NCBI GenBank assembly: GCA_012744475.1
Contig: JAAYBV010000007.1
Span: 1 to 64,000 of the forward strand
Reading direction: 5' to 3'
Source of the DNA: Phycisphaerae bacterium
GTDB lineage: Bacteria; Planctomycetota; Phycisphaerae; Sedimentisphaerales; Anaerobacaceae
Length of the DNA stretch: 64,000 bases
Below the pieces are notes generated by a model, which did not search any database, was not told where the DNA came from, and saw nothing but the letters and a program-made list of their open reading frames with translations. The translations under genes were made by a program, and so were the position numbers. Below, in pieces: positions 32,513 to 42,800 of this stretch (its first letter is position 1; every line of letters starts with the position of its first letter).

Positions 32513-33823
32513 TCATGCGGCCAGCAGCAGGCTGATGCGCAGGTAGAGGAACCACACCATGCGCACCGACAGCAACAGCACGATGAGGAAGCCCACCACC
32601 CCGAGGATGTTGGTGAAAGCGCCGTTGCGGCGTTCGCCCATCACGTTTCTGCGGTTGGCCAGCCAGAGCAGGGTGCCAGCCATGAGCGGATTGCCGATGA
32701 CGGTCATGGCCTGTCCGGCGATCATCAGGTTCACCGGGGCGGTCCGGCTCCACAGCCCGAAAACCGCAACGAGGAAGCCCACCAGCAGGACGCCGACGGT
32801 GAGGATACGCGGCCAGCGGTCGCTCAGCTTTCCGGACAGGCCCAGGCCGTCGGCCAGCGCGGTGCCGCCGATCATCGCGTTGATGAGGAAGGGATTCAGC
32901 GCGATCGGAGCCAGGCCGATGCAGAAGACGTAGAAGGCGACCGGGCCCAGCAGTGGGCCCAACGTCAGGGCCAGTGTGGCCATGTTGTCCGCCGGCCGGC
33001 CGAAGATGACCGTGGCGGCTGTCGTCATGATGATGGCGCTGACCAGCGTCAGCACGAACACGCCGGCCACCGAATCGCCGATGCCGCGATAGTAGTCCTC
33101 CACGTTCCAGTTCTTCTCGCGCACGAGGTTGCCCTGGAAGAACGCCGCCGCCACGGAGAAGGTCGTCCCCAGCAGGGACGCGATCAGGACGAGCGGATCA
33201 GAGATGGCGCCGTCAACGATTTCCGGAATCCCGAGCGAGAGCTTCTCGGGGATAGAGGGCACGAGGCCTTTGAGCGCGCCAAGCCAGTCGGGCCTGGCCA
33301 CAAAGAGGTTGAAGAGGAACGAGACCAGCACGACGCCCACCATCACCTTCATGATGCGCTCGATGGTCTTGAAAACGTGGGTCGCCTTGAAGAGGAAGAC
33401 AACCAGCACCAGGTTCAGCGCCCCCATCACGGCGATCTGCACCGTCAGCGTATGGCCTTCCGGCGCGAACGCACCGGCCACCAGGGCGATGGCGAGGTTG
33501 TTGGAGAACTGGAACGCCGCACAGGTCAGGCAGAGCACGATGCCCAATAACGCAGCAAAGGGGCGGTTCACCTCGCGGGCCAGCGTCGTGAAGTGGGTCG
33601 CGCCCGCCGTCACGCCCGTGCGCGCCGACATGGTCATGTACGCTCCCATGACCAATCCCGCCAGCGCCAGGAGCCAGAGCAGCTCGTATCCGTAGGTCGC
33701 CCCCACGTTCGAGCTGATGACCAGACTGCCCGGGCCGAAGACGACGCACGCCGTGATCAGCGCCGGGCCTATCGACCGCCACCAGGGAGCCTTGCGAGTC
33801 GCAGCATCAACCGAAGCGGGCAT
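32513..33823 (-). CDS. Nramp-related transporter lacking the metal-site motifs
   Basis: A 436-residue membrane protein with about 11 helices and Nramp-like order and length. The first helix reads GPALITACVVFGPGSLVISS, where canonical Nramp has DPGN; helix six reads TTFSVAAAFFQGNLV where canonical Nramp has a Met-Pro-His motif. Both the Asp and the Met that bind manganese or iron are therefore absent. It may carry another ion such as magnesium, as some Nramp-related proteins do, or another solute. The gene is alone and converges with the 1002-residue gene. Confidence 0.8.
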   Translation of the reverse strand: MPASVDAATRKAPWWRSIGPALITACVVFGPGSLVISSNVGATYGYELLWLLALAGLVMGAYMTMSARTGVTAGATHFTTLAREVNRPFAALLGIVLCLTCAAFQFSNNLAIALVAGAFAPEGHTLTVQIAVMGALNLVLVVFLFKATHVFKTIERIMKVMVGVVLVSFLFNLFVARPDWLGALKGLVPSIPEKLSLGIPEIVDGAISDPLVLIASLLGTTFSVAAAFFQGNLVREKNWNVEDYYRGIGDSVAGVFVLTLVSAIIMTTAATVIFGRPADNMATLALTLGPLLGPVAFYVFCIGLAPIALNPFLINAMIGGTALADGLGLSGKLSDRWPRILTVGVLLVGFLVAVFGLWSRTAPVNLMIAGQAMTVIGNPLMAGTLLWLANRRNVMGERRNGAFTNILGVVGFLIVLLLSVRMVWFLYLRISLLLAA

Positions 33824-34197
33824 AGGAGTCCTTTCATCTCATGCGTCTACCACAGAACCGTTCCCGGCGTGCAGAGGGCCGCACAATGCCAAGAGCGTAC
33901 CAGCAATAAGTCCCGAACGCCAGTATGAAAGCCCAAATCGCATCGGAGCGAAATCCGTCCATTCCGCCTCCGGGGACAGCTCGTCCTCCCAGCAAACCAG
34001 TCTGGTATAGGGGATTCCACTATCCGAAATTAGGCGCAATCCTCATGCGGCGTAGCCGCCTGCTGCTCCGATAATTACAGTAGATTTGTATCGGATTGAT
34101 TGATTTTGCGAAGAGGCAAGGACGCCCGCCGGACCGCGCGACCCCGATGTTGGGACTCCGGCAGGCCGCTCTTCGCTTCACGAACGTGAGGTGAACG
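33824..34197. other. gap without a gene
   Basis: I see no gene and no confident promoter in these 374 bases. A small palindrome GCGGCGTAGCCGC lies near 34048. The end carries GTGAGGTGA, the ribosome site of the FlgM-like gene. Confidence 0.4.
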
Positions 34198-34383
34198 ATG
34201 AACTCGTTCAACTGGCAAGAAGACATGGACACGGGCATTGCGGTCCTGGACATGGACGATCAGCCGCCGATCCGCCGGAAGAAAGTCCGGGAGATTCGCC
34301 GACAGCTCCGCCAGGGACGCTACAGCGTGGCCGACCGCCTCGACGTAGTCGTCGAAAGGCTCCTGGAAGCGCTGAACCGATAG
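34198..34383 (+). CDS. FlgM-like (anti-sigma-28 family) small protein
   Basis: A 61-residue protein. The C-terminal half, KVREIRRQLRQGRYSVADRL then DVVVERLLEAL, matches the sigma-binding half of FlgM-type proteins (helix, G-x-Y-x-V, helix). The N-terminal part is acidic and probably unfolded. In flagellated bacteria FlgM holds the flagellar sigma factor. Here it stands alone with no flagellar genes near, so the partner may be another sigma factor. The ATG follows GTGAGGTGA. Confidence 0.6.
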   Translation: MNSFNWQEDMDTGIAVLDMDDQPPIRRKKVREIRRQLRQGRYSVADRLDVVVERLLEALNR

Positions 34384-34483
34384 TGACTGACTATGCTGCT
34401 GTGGCGTAAGCGCTGCCCCCGTAAGTAGTTATGCACGTCACCAGAACACCCGGCGCTGCGCCTGCCCTTTGCGCAGTTCAAGG

Positions 34484-34512
34484 TTGCAGTATGATCCCGA
34501 TCCGACTATACT
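34484..34512 (+). promoter_or_regulatory. sigma-70 promoter of rpiB
   Basis: TTGCAG at 34484-34489 and TATACT at 34507-34512 with a 17-base spacer. The start would be near 34519, about 33 bases before rpiB. Confidence 0.65.
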
Positions 34513-34551
34513 GGCTGCCTTTTCATAGAGCGACAAGGGCAAAGGGCACAG

Positions 34552-35010
34552 ATGAAGATCGCATTGGGCACCGATCACGCAGGGTTTCAGTACAAGGAGC
34601 GCATCAAGCAGTATCTGACCGAGCGGGGACACGACGTCACCGACTTCGGGACCCATTCGCCTCAGAGCTGTGACTACCCCGATTTCATCTACCCCGCCGC
34701 TTTGGCGGTGGGCGAAGGCCGGTGTGATCGGGCCATCGTCCTGGGTGGCAGCGGCAATGGCGAAACGATCGTCGCCAACAAAGTCCGGGGCGTCCGCTGC
34801 GCCATCTGCTGGCACGAGGAGCTGGCCCGGCTGAGCCGTGCCCATAACGACGCCAACGTGATGTCCATCGGCGCACGGATGGTGTCCCTGGAATTGGCCC
34901 TGAAGATGGTCGAGATCTGGCTGGCTACGCCCTTCGACGGCGGCCGGCACGCCCAACGCGTCCGCAAGATCGCCGCGCTCGACGGCAGTGCCCCGCAGTC
35001 CGCTCGATAG
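34552..35010 (+). CDS. rpiB: ribose-5-phosphate isomerase B, Glu-type active site
   Basis: A 152-residue RpiB, interconverting ribose 5-phosphate and ribulose 5-phosphate. ALGTDHAGFQYKERIK opens the protein; the active-site loop reads VLGGSGNGETIVANK. In E. coli-type RpiB a Cys in that region acts as base, but here it is absent and a Glu follows SGNG, as in mycobacterial RpiB. The rest of the phosphate-binding residues (the His and Arg in RLSRAHNDANV) is present. The length fits. It is transcribed from its own promoter. Confidence 0.93.
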   Translation: MKIALGTDHAGFQYKERIKQYLTERGHDVTDFGTHSPQSCDYPDFIYPAALAVGEGRCDRAIVLGGSGNGETIVANKVRGVRCAICWHEELARLSRAHNDANVMSIGARMVSLELALKMVEIWLATPFDGGRHAQRVRKIAALDGSAPQSAR

Positions 35011-35174
35011 GCCGCGTACCGGCGGTGTCCCCTCACACCGTTTGCCACCCGACCGGGGAAGACGACCGGAATCCTACCTGTTTTCCGGGTTTTGGCCTAA
35101 AGACGTCCCTCGCAGACCCCGATAATATGAACAGTACCGAACATGACAACTCGGGGCTCATGAAAGGCGCGCAT

Positions 35175-38100
35175 ATGTCCATCCGGACGACGTTGTCTGT
35201 TGCCATCATGACACTTCTCGGTGCGGGCGCGGGCGAACTCCTCGCCGCTGACACGAAGGTCGAGCACAATTTCCCGCCGATCGTATGGGACTTCCAGGGC
35301 AAACCCGTTCCCGAGACCCGGTGGTCGCCCTGGCTGCCGCTGGGTGTGCAGACGGGCGTTCGCTACAAACTGGGCTTTCGCTTTTCCGACGGCACCATCT
35401 CCCTGCGATGCCCGGTTGGCGTGACGTTCACCTACGACCAGAGCAAGGCCCAGTCGGGAAGCGATTTCCGGATCAAGGTGAAGGCCACGCCCATCGGCTC
35501 CGAAAGCGACACCTTCGCCACCGCCTTCGGGATCTCTCTTCCGAACACCTTGCAGGTCGGTCTGATCGGGGTCACCGGTCTGCCGATCGAGCTGCCGTGG
35601 TTCGACCTGCCGCTGGACTTTTGGGACATGGTCGCGAACATCCCTAAGGTGGGCGAGAGCATCGCCAGCGCCGTCAGCAACATCGGCGTTAACACCGATA
35701 CGCAGGATGCACTGCCGCTGGGCAAATCGGAAACGTACCACGACGAGCGCGATCTGATCAGTTTCGATCTGACGGACAAGAGCCCCGCGGAACTGGCGCC
35801 GGAGATCTTCGACGAGATCCCCGAGAACGTGCGGACCAATGCGGTGCGCGCGGTGAAGGTCGCGAACATGGTCAGCGACGCCGAAGCGATCGACATCCTC
35901 CAGGACGCGCTGGAGACGGCCCTTTCGGCGATCTACGACGCGCCCAACCTGACGCTGAGCGCCGATCCGTACTACGTCGTCGAAGGGGTGCGCCTGCGTC
36001 TGAACGTCAAGTGTTACATCCCCGACGGCAAAGGTTCAGGCTATTACACTCTGTACTTCGACCGGCCCAATCAGGAGCAGGAGATCGTCTTCAGGGACAT
36101 CACGCCCTTCGTCGGCGACAACGACAAGATTCACATCGCCGTCGACAAGATCGCCTACGAATTCCGAGTCAAACAGGGCCTAACCGCCACGGTCAAGCTG
36201 TCCGTCCTCGATGTCGATCTGGACAATGTCGAGAAGGTGGTGACCTATCACACCGCCGAACTGACGCCTCAGGACGGCTTCCAGATCGAGGTCCCCCTGC
36301 GGAAGAACACCGCCACGCTCCAGAGCATGCGCGTCAATCCCGGCGCGACCTCGGCCTCGGTCAACTGGACCAGTCCGAACGTGCCGCTGATGGGCTACGT
36401 CAGCGTTTATGACAGCAGCCGCAAGTTCCTCAAGAAAGTGCAAGAGAACACCTACAAGAACGCGCACAATGTCGTCGTCACCGGTCTCCAGAAGGGCACA
36501 ACGTACATCTTCGGCATCGAATGCGTCAGCAGCAGCGGACAACGATTCTCAGGAGGCGAGCTCCAGACCACCACGCTCACGGAGATTCCCACCAAGGTCA
36601 GCGACACGACGTGCAACGATCTGTCCATGGGCAGTCCGCAAGTAACGGCGGGCCTGGACTATATCGACTTCCAGTGGACTACGAATGTCGCGGCCTCGAC
36701 CGAGGTGCTGTATTCCCCTTCGCCCGATCTGTCGGTGAACTACGTCGCGGCCGTGAAGAAACGCAGCGGCAACGTCGTCCAGGGCTGGGTCACGAGGGAC
36801 AGCGGACGCGAGTTCGTTACGGACCACTCGATGCGCATCACCGGCCTCGAACCCGGCGTCGAGTACCATTACAACGTGGTCTCGTGGACGTTCGAAGATC
36901 CCGAGAACGAGATCGACCCGCAGGACCGCGTCGGCGTCGTCGGCAGCGTGACCACGCTGTCCATTCCGCGCCCCTCCGTCAAGGTCAAGGCGCAGTTCCG
37001 CGACGCCGGCGTTCCCGACGTCCCCGTCATCGTGACGAAGGCAGGTGATGCGGGCTATCGCATGGCTGTCATCACAGGCGTCGGCGGCCTGACGCCGCTG
37101 GTCACGTTCGACAAGGCCAGTGCAACGTACCGGTTCGCGGTCCAGGGCCATCCGGCGTACGAAGACGTCACCTCCGGACCACTGAACGTTTCGGCTTCGA
37201 CGGAGGGCGAGATGCCCACCGTCACGCTGACGCTCGTCAGCCGCCCGTCCCCCGGAGGGTTCGTATACGACACTCAAGGCGACCCGATCCAGGGCGCGGC
37301 GGTCAAGATGCTCGCCCCGGTGCAAACCCAGACGACGACCGACCGCTTGGGACACTACACCTTTGGCGGATGGTTCGATTCCGTCGGCGCCGTACACCTG
37401 GAGATCAGCAAACAGGACTACGTCACGAAGAGGATCTTCGGAACAGTGGGGTCGGTCAGCTACGCGCGAATGTTCTCGGCGCCGAACTGCATCCTCCCCA
37501 GTGCGATTGCCACCGTCCACATCACCGCCAAGACACAGAGCGGCGCGCCCGTCTCCGGCGCGACCATCCTGGTCAAGGAAGGTGGGACCCAGAAGGGCAG
37601 TATCAGCACGAATGCCCAGGGCCTGGCTACTTTCGCCTGCAACTTCAACGACAACAACGCCAACGAGCACAATCTCACGTTCGAGCTCCAGCCGCCGACG
37701 GGATCGAAGATCATGGCGGTGGCCACCCGCCTGCCCGTGATCGGAGGTTCCGTCCAGAAACTGGACCTGACCGCCGTGGAAGATACCCAGGGCCCGCAGG
37801 TCTCCAATTTCGCCGTCAAGCAGATCGGCGCCCACAACATCTGCGCGACGTTCTCGCTCAACGACAGGACCGCGACCAGCTCTCTGGCCTACGAGGACCC
37901 GAAAGGGCGCACCGGCGCCACCGACTGGAGCAGCGGCTCGGGCAACCAGACCGATCCGACCTCGTTCCATCAGGCGATCCTCCAGGGCAACAGCATCGAT
38001 CCCGGAAGGTACAAGATCCAAGTCAAGGCCAAAGACGCTCGCGGCAACATCACCGAAGGCCCGTTCGTCGAATTCACTCTCTTCGGCGAATCGCTCTGGA

Positions 38101-39701
38101 ATCTCCATGCGACGAATGTCCGCCAGAACTCCGCCGTGCTGCGATGGAATCGATTCCCGGCGGCCAACGAGGCGAGCTTCAACAAGTTCGGCAAGTACGT
38201 CCTGAAGGTGGGCAATCAGACGCCGATCGAAATCACCAACGCCGACACCGCCAGCTACACCGTGCAGGACCTGTCCGCCAACACGACGTACAACGCGAGC
38301 ATTCACGTCGTCATGGCCGGTTCTTCCGGGTACCTGACCGTTCCGGGAACGGCGAGCTTCCAAACGCGTTCGAGCCCGCCGGCCGTATCGAACCTGACCG
38401 TTCAGCCATCCGTCTCTCCGATGAAAGAAGACATCCAAGTGACGGCGACCATCGCGGATGCCGATACGAACGTGAAGAAAGCCACGCTGACGCTCGTCGA
38501 TCCGAAGGCGAAGAAGGATCTGGCCTCCAAGACATACAACACGAACAGCGTCGCGTTCGAGCACAGCTTCAAGCTCGACCAGCCGGGCGACTACACGCTC
38601 GTGCTCACCGCCGCCGATGAGGCAGGAGAGACCGCCGCCGAGCAGAAGATCACGGTGCTCGAAACGGAGAAACCGAAGATCAGCCTCGCGAAGGTTCCCT
38701 CCACGTCGAACGTCGGCGACACGATCACCGCGACGGTTCGCATCACCAATATCGAGAACCTCAAAGGTGACCTGGAATGCCGTGTCAACTGGGGCGACGG
38801 CACGGACGAAACCGTTCCCGTCAAGGGCAAGGATAAGCTCGCCTCGGGGGCAGAGACCGAGTCAAAGAGCGATACAGTGGAACTGTCTCACGCGTACAAG
38901 AACGACGGCGCCTTCACCATCGCCGTCAGCGCCGACCTCGCCATCGCGAAGACCCGGATCACCTCCGACCCGGTCTCCAAGAACATCACGATCAAGTCCG
39001 TGGCCGCGACGGCGAGTCTGACCAAACAGGCCCAGGACAACACGTTCACGTTCCACATCAAGGCCATCCAAGGTTCGTATCCGATCGCGTCCTGGACCCT
39101 CGACTTCGGCGACGGCGCCAAAGAGAGCGGCCAGGGGCCCGTCGACAAAGACGTCACGCACGTCTATCTGAGAAAAGGCGAGTACGCCGTCAAGTTCGAC
39201 GTGACCGATTCGAAAAACGCTGTGGTCAGCAAGACCACGTCTCTGAAGATTCGCAACGATGCCGCGCTCGACAGCGCTGCGCAGAATCCCTCGGGGGGAA
39301 CCGTCCTCAAACCCGCAGGGGACGCGGACGCCGCACCTGGCGATGGAGACGGCGCCAGCCGTGGCGGAGGCGACCAGGAGGCCCGTGGGGACCTGGCCCT
39401 CGTGGAGCTGCAACTGCCCGACAGCATTCGCGCGGGGCGATCTGCGTCCGTGGCGGTCGCGGTCAAGAACGACAGCAACGTTGCCCTCGACGGCGTCGGC
39501 GTGACCCTGTACGTCGGCGGCAAGAAGATCGAAACGCAACAGGTGACTCTCAAGGCGGGCGAGACGACGACGCTGACTTTCAAGTACACGCCGAGCAAAC
39601 CGGCGACGTACACCTTCATGGCGAAGATCACCCGCCCGAGTGGATTTGCCGACAGCAACACCAGGAACGATTCGATCACGCGCAAAGCCACCGCACAGTA
39701 A
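35175..39701 (+). CDS. giant exported FN3/PKD/CARDB surface protein
   Basis: A 1508-residue exported protein with a signal peptide (RTTLSVAIMTLLGAGAGELL). After a beta-rich N-terminal region of about 380 residues come fibronectin type III units (SVNWTSPNVPLMGYVSVYDS; FQWTTNVAASTEVLYS), two carboxypeptidase-regulatory-like units (GGFVYDTQGDPIQGAAVKML), an FN3 near residue 980, PKD-type units (ASWTLDFGDGAKESG) and a C-terminal CARDB domain (VELQLPDSIRAGRSASVAVA to the end). All are binding or spacer folds; no catalytic site is seen. I chose the ATG at 35175 after AAAGG; 35127 and 35160 are in-frame alternatives. It is probably an adhesin or polymer-binding protein. Confidence 0.78.
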   Translation: MSIRTTLSVAIMTLLGAGAGELLAADTKVEHNFPPIVWDFQGKPVPETRWSPWLPLGVQTGVRYKLGFRFSDGTISLRCPVGVTFTYDQSKAQSGSDFRIKVKATPIGSESDTFATAFGISLPNTLQVGLIGVTGLPIELPWFDLPLDFWDMVANIPKVGESIASAVSNIGVNTDTQDALPLGKSETYHDERDLISFDLTDKSPAELAPEIFDEIPENVRTNAVRAVKVANMVSDAEAIDILQDALETALSAIYDAPNLTLSADPYYVVEGVRLRLNVKCYIPDGKGSGYYTLYFDRPNQEQEIVFRDITPFVGDNDKIHIAVDKIAYEFRVKQGLTATVKLSVLDVDLDNVEKVVTYHTAELTPQDGFQIEVPLRKNTATLQSMRVNPGATSASVNWTSPNVPLMGYVSVYDSSRKFLKKVQENTYKNAHNVVVTGLQKGTTYIFGIECVSSSGQRFSGGELQTTTLTEIPTKVSDTTCNDLSMGSPQVTAGLDYIDFQWTTNVAASTEVLYSPSPDLSVNYVAAVKKRSGNVVQGWVTRDSGREFVTDHSMRITGLEPGVEYHYNVVSWTFEDPENEIDPQDRVGVVGSVTTLSIPRPSVKVKAQFRDAGVPDVPVIVTKAGDAGYRMAVITGVGGLTPLVTFDKASATYRFAVQGHPAYEDVTSGPLNVSASTEGEMPTVTLTLVSRPSPGGFVYDTQGDPIQGAAVKMLAPVQTQTTTDRLGHYTFGGWFDSVGAVHLEISKQDYVTKRIFGTVGSVSYARMFSAPNCILPSAIATVHITAKTQSGAPVSGATILVKEGGTQKGSISTNAQGLATFACNFNDNNANEHNLTFELQPPTGSKIMAVATRLPVIGGSVQKLDLTAVEDTQGPQVSNFAVKQIGAHNICATFSLNDRTATSSLAYEDPKGRTGATDWSSGSGNQTDPTSFHQAILQGNSIDPGRYKIQVKAKDARGNITEGPFVEFTLFGESLWNLHATNVRQNSAVLRWNRFPAANEASFNKFGKYVLKVGNQTPIEITNADTASYTVQDLSANTTYNASIHVVMAGSSGYLTVPGTASFQTRSSPPAVSNLTVQPSVSPMKEDIQVTATIADADTNVKKATLTLVDPKAKKDLASKTYNTNSVAFEHSFKLDQPGDYTLVLTAADEAGETAAEQKITVLETEKPKISLAKVPSTSNVGDTITATVRITNIENLKGDLECRVNWGDGTDETVPVKGKDKLASGAETESKSDTVELSHAYKNDGAFTIAVSADLAIAKTRITSDPVSKNITIKSVAATASLTKQAQDNTFTFHIKAIQGSYPIASWTLDFGDGAKESGQGPVDKDVTHVYLRKGEYAVKFDVTDSKNAVVSKTTSLKIRNDAALDSAAQNPSGGTVLKPAGDADAAPGDGDGASRGGGDQEARGDLALVELQLPDSIRAGRSASVAVAVKNDSNVALDGVGVTLYVGGKKIETQQVTLKAGETTTLTFKYTPSKPATYTFMAKITRPSGFADSNTRNDSITRKATAQ

Positions 39702-39867
39702 TGACCGCGCAGGTCAATCCCGATACCGTTCGGAGGGGGCGACCCTGCGCCGCGCCGATGCCGCTTGGGGAAGCGGGTTGAAAGCGAGCCGACGCGGCGG
39801 TAGACTATCGGGAGAACTTTCTGGACCATGCCACGATCAGGATGGCAGAATCCCACAGGAGAACTCC

Positions 39868-42800
39868 ATGATACCTGCGTGCAGACCTCACATCGTGCTG
39901 TCGATTGCTTTGTTGATCTCCGTCATTTGTCCGAGTGCGCCCGCCAGAGCGGCACTGCTTCTGGTCGAGGCCGAGAGCTTCGACGATCCCGGCGGCTGGG
40001 TGCTCGACCAGCAGTCGATGGATCAGATGGGCTCGCCCTATCTGCTGGCCCACGGCTTCGGCGTTCCGGTCGCGGACGCCGTGATGACCGTCGCCCTTCC
40101 GACGCCGGGCACGTACCACGTCTGGGTCCGCACGCGCGACTGGGTCGCCACTTGGAATGCCCCGGGCGCGCCGGGCAGGTTCCAATTGCTCGTCGACGGC
40201 AAGCCGCTCGTAACGACCTTTGGCACCGAAGGCGCCAAGTGGCACTGGCAGGACGGCGGCGCCGTCGAAATCCCGGCCGCCACCGCCAGGCTTGCCTTGC
40301 ACGATCTGACCGGCTTCGAAGGCCGATGCGACGCCATCGTCCTGAGCAGCGATATGGGTTTTGTCCCGCCTGAGGAAGGCGATGCGATGAGCGCATTTCG
40401 GCGCAAGGCCCTGGGCTTGCCGGATCAGGCCGAGGACGCGGGCCGGTTCGACCTCGTTGTCGTCGGCGGTGGCATGGCGGGCACCTGCACCGCCATCTCC
40501 GCCGCCCGGCTTGGCCTGCAAGTCGCGCTCGTGCAGAATCGGCCGGTCCTCGGAGGCAACAACAGCTCCGAGGTTCGCGTGCACCTCAACGGCCAGATCA
40601 ATCTGCCTCCTTATCCACGTCTGGGCGACGTCGTACGCGAGCTTGACTCGGGCAAACAAGGCAACGCCCAGCCTGCTTCGTACTACGACGACGAAAGGAA
40701 GCTCCGCGCGGTGCGGGCCGAGCCCAATATCCACCTGTTCCTCAACACGCACGCATACAAGGTCGAAAAGCAGGGCGACCGGATCGTCGCGATTCTCGCC
40801 AGAGAGCTGACCACGTCACGCGAGCTGCGGTTCAGTGCGCCGCTGTTTGCCGACTGCACGGGCGATGGGACTATCGGGTATCTGGCGGGCGCGGACTGGC
40901 GTATGGGCCGCGAGAGCAAGGCCGAGACGGGCGAATCGATGGCGCCCGAAACACCCGACCGGATGACGATGGGCGCTTCGGTCCAGTGGTACTCGGCGAA
41001 AACCGATCAGCCAAGTCCGTTTCCTGACTGCCCCTGGGCGCTGGAATTCAGCGAGGCCAGTTGCCAGAACGCCACGCGCGGCGACTGGGACTGGGAATCC
41101 GGCCTGAACAACGACCAGATCACCGACATCGAGCACATCCGCGACCACACCTTCCGCGCGATCTACGGCAACTGGGCCTTCCAGAAGAATCATAGCAGGG
41201 ACAAGGCCAGGTACGCCAACCTCAAGCTCGACTGGGTCGCGTACATCGCGGGCAAGCGCGAATCGCGCCGCTTGCTGGGCGACGTGATCCTACAGCAGCA
41301 GGATGTGCAGGAGTTCCGTGAGTTCCCCGATGCGTTCGTGACGACGACGTGGTCGATCGACCTGCACTATCCGGCTCCGAAAAACACGGAGCATTTCCCG
41401 GGGATGGAGTTCCGCACGATCTGCGTGCAGCCGGACATCAAACCGTACCCGATCCCCTATCGCTGCCTCTACTCGCGGAACGTCACAAATCTCTTCATGG
41501 CCGGCCGCAACATCAGCGTCACCCACGTCGCGCTCGGCACCATCCGCGTGATGCGCACCGGCGGCATGATGGGCGAGCTGGTCGGCATGGCCGCATCGCT
41601 GGCGACCGAACACGACACGACGCCTCGCGGCGTCTACGCGAACCACCTCGACGAGCTGAAAACGCTCGCCACGAAGGGCGTGGGCAAAGGCGTGTGGCAG
41701 CCTCAAGCGAAGCTTGGGGATGGCGCGCCCGCGCAAGTGACTGATGCCGTCGAACAGGCCCGGCGCTCCGCTCAGATTGCCGGCTATGCCCTGAGCAAAG
41801 TCCAGCGATGGCTGCACGAGAAGGCGCTGCCGGTGATCGATCCGCAGACGGGTCTCTACCCTGCGGACGGCAAATGGAACTATCGCGACACCGCCGCCGA
41901 TTGTTATCCGTTCCTCTGCTGGGCCGCGTTCGTGGTCGACAAGGTCGCGCTCGACGGCCCGGTCCGCGACGTCCTGCACGCCGAGCAGAAGCTCTGCAAT
42001 CACCTTGACCGCATCCCCACTCCCTATGACTGGCAGAACCAGCAGAAGATCGAGGTCGATTATGACGAGCTGATCTTCCAGGCGTCGGAGTACGTCAAGG
42101 ATGGGCTGATCGCGATCGTCGAAGTGACCGGCAGGGATGAGTGGTTCGACCGCATGCTCGCGATCGAGGAGGACATCTGGAAGCACGCGCGGTACGACAC
42201 GCCTTACGGCAGGATCCCATCGAAGAACATCGAGGTCAATGGCGACAATCTCCAGTCCCTTGTGCGGCTGTACACGATGACCGGGCGTGAGGAGTTCCTC
42301 ACCTGGGCCGAGCGCCTGGCGGACTACTACTTCGATCAGCCGGACTTCGTGCCCACACGGCTTCGCGATCACGGCTGCGAGATCATCGGCGGCCTGGGCC
42401 TGCTCTATGCCGTCGAGGTGCAGCAGAACCGCCCCAAAGCCAGGGTCTACGAAGCCAGGCTCAAGCACGTCTTCGACACCATCCTCGCCAAGGGCTGCAA
42501 CGACGACGGCATGATGTACAACCACCTGACCGCACGCGACGGCGGCAACGGCAAGCTCAGCGATGGCTGGGGCTACAACTACGTCGGCTACCTCTGCTAC
42601 GACATGGCCCTCGGCCGGCCGGTCTATCGCACCAAGGTCGAACGCACGCTCAAGAACCTCACCAAGCCCGCATACGACAACTACAACTGGGAGGGCAACT
42701 ACTCGATCGACGGATTCGCCGATTCGATCGAAGGAGCGATCTACCTGCTCAACCGCGTCCCGGTCGAGGAGGGCTTTGCCTGGGTGGACCGCGAGATGGC

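Noticed and set aside
36549-38564. Minus-strand open frame of 671 codons
   Set aside because: Antisense to the well-supported FN3/PKD protein; no ribosome site or signal peptide.
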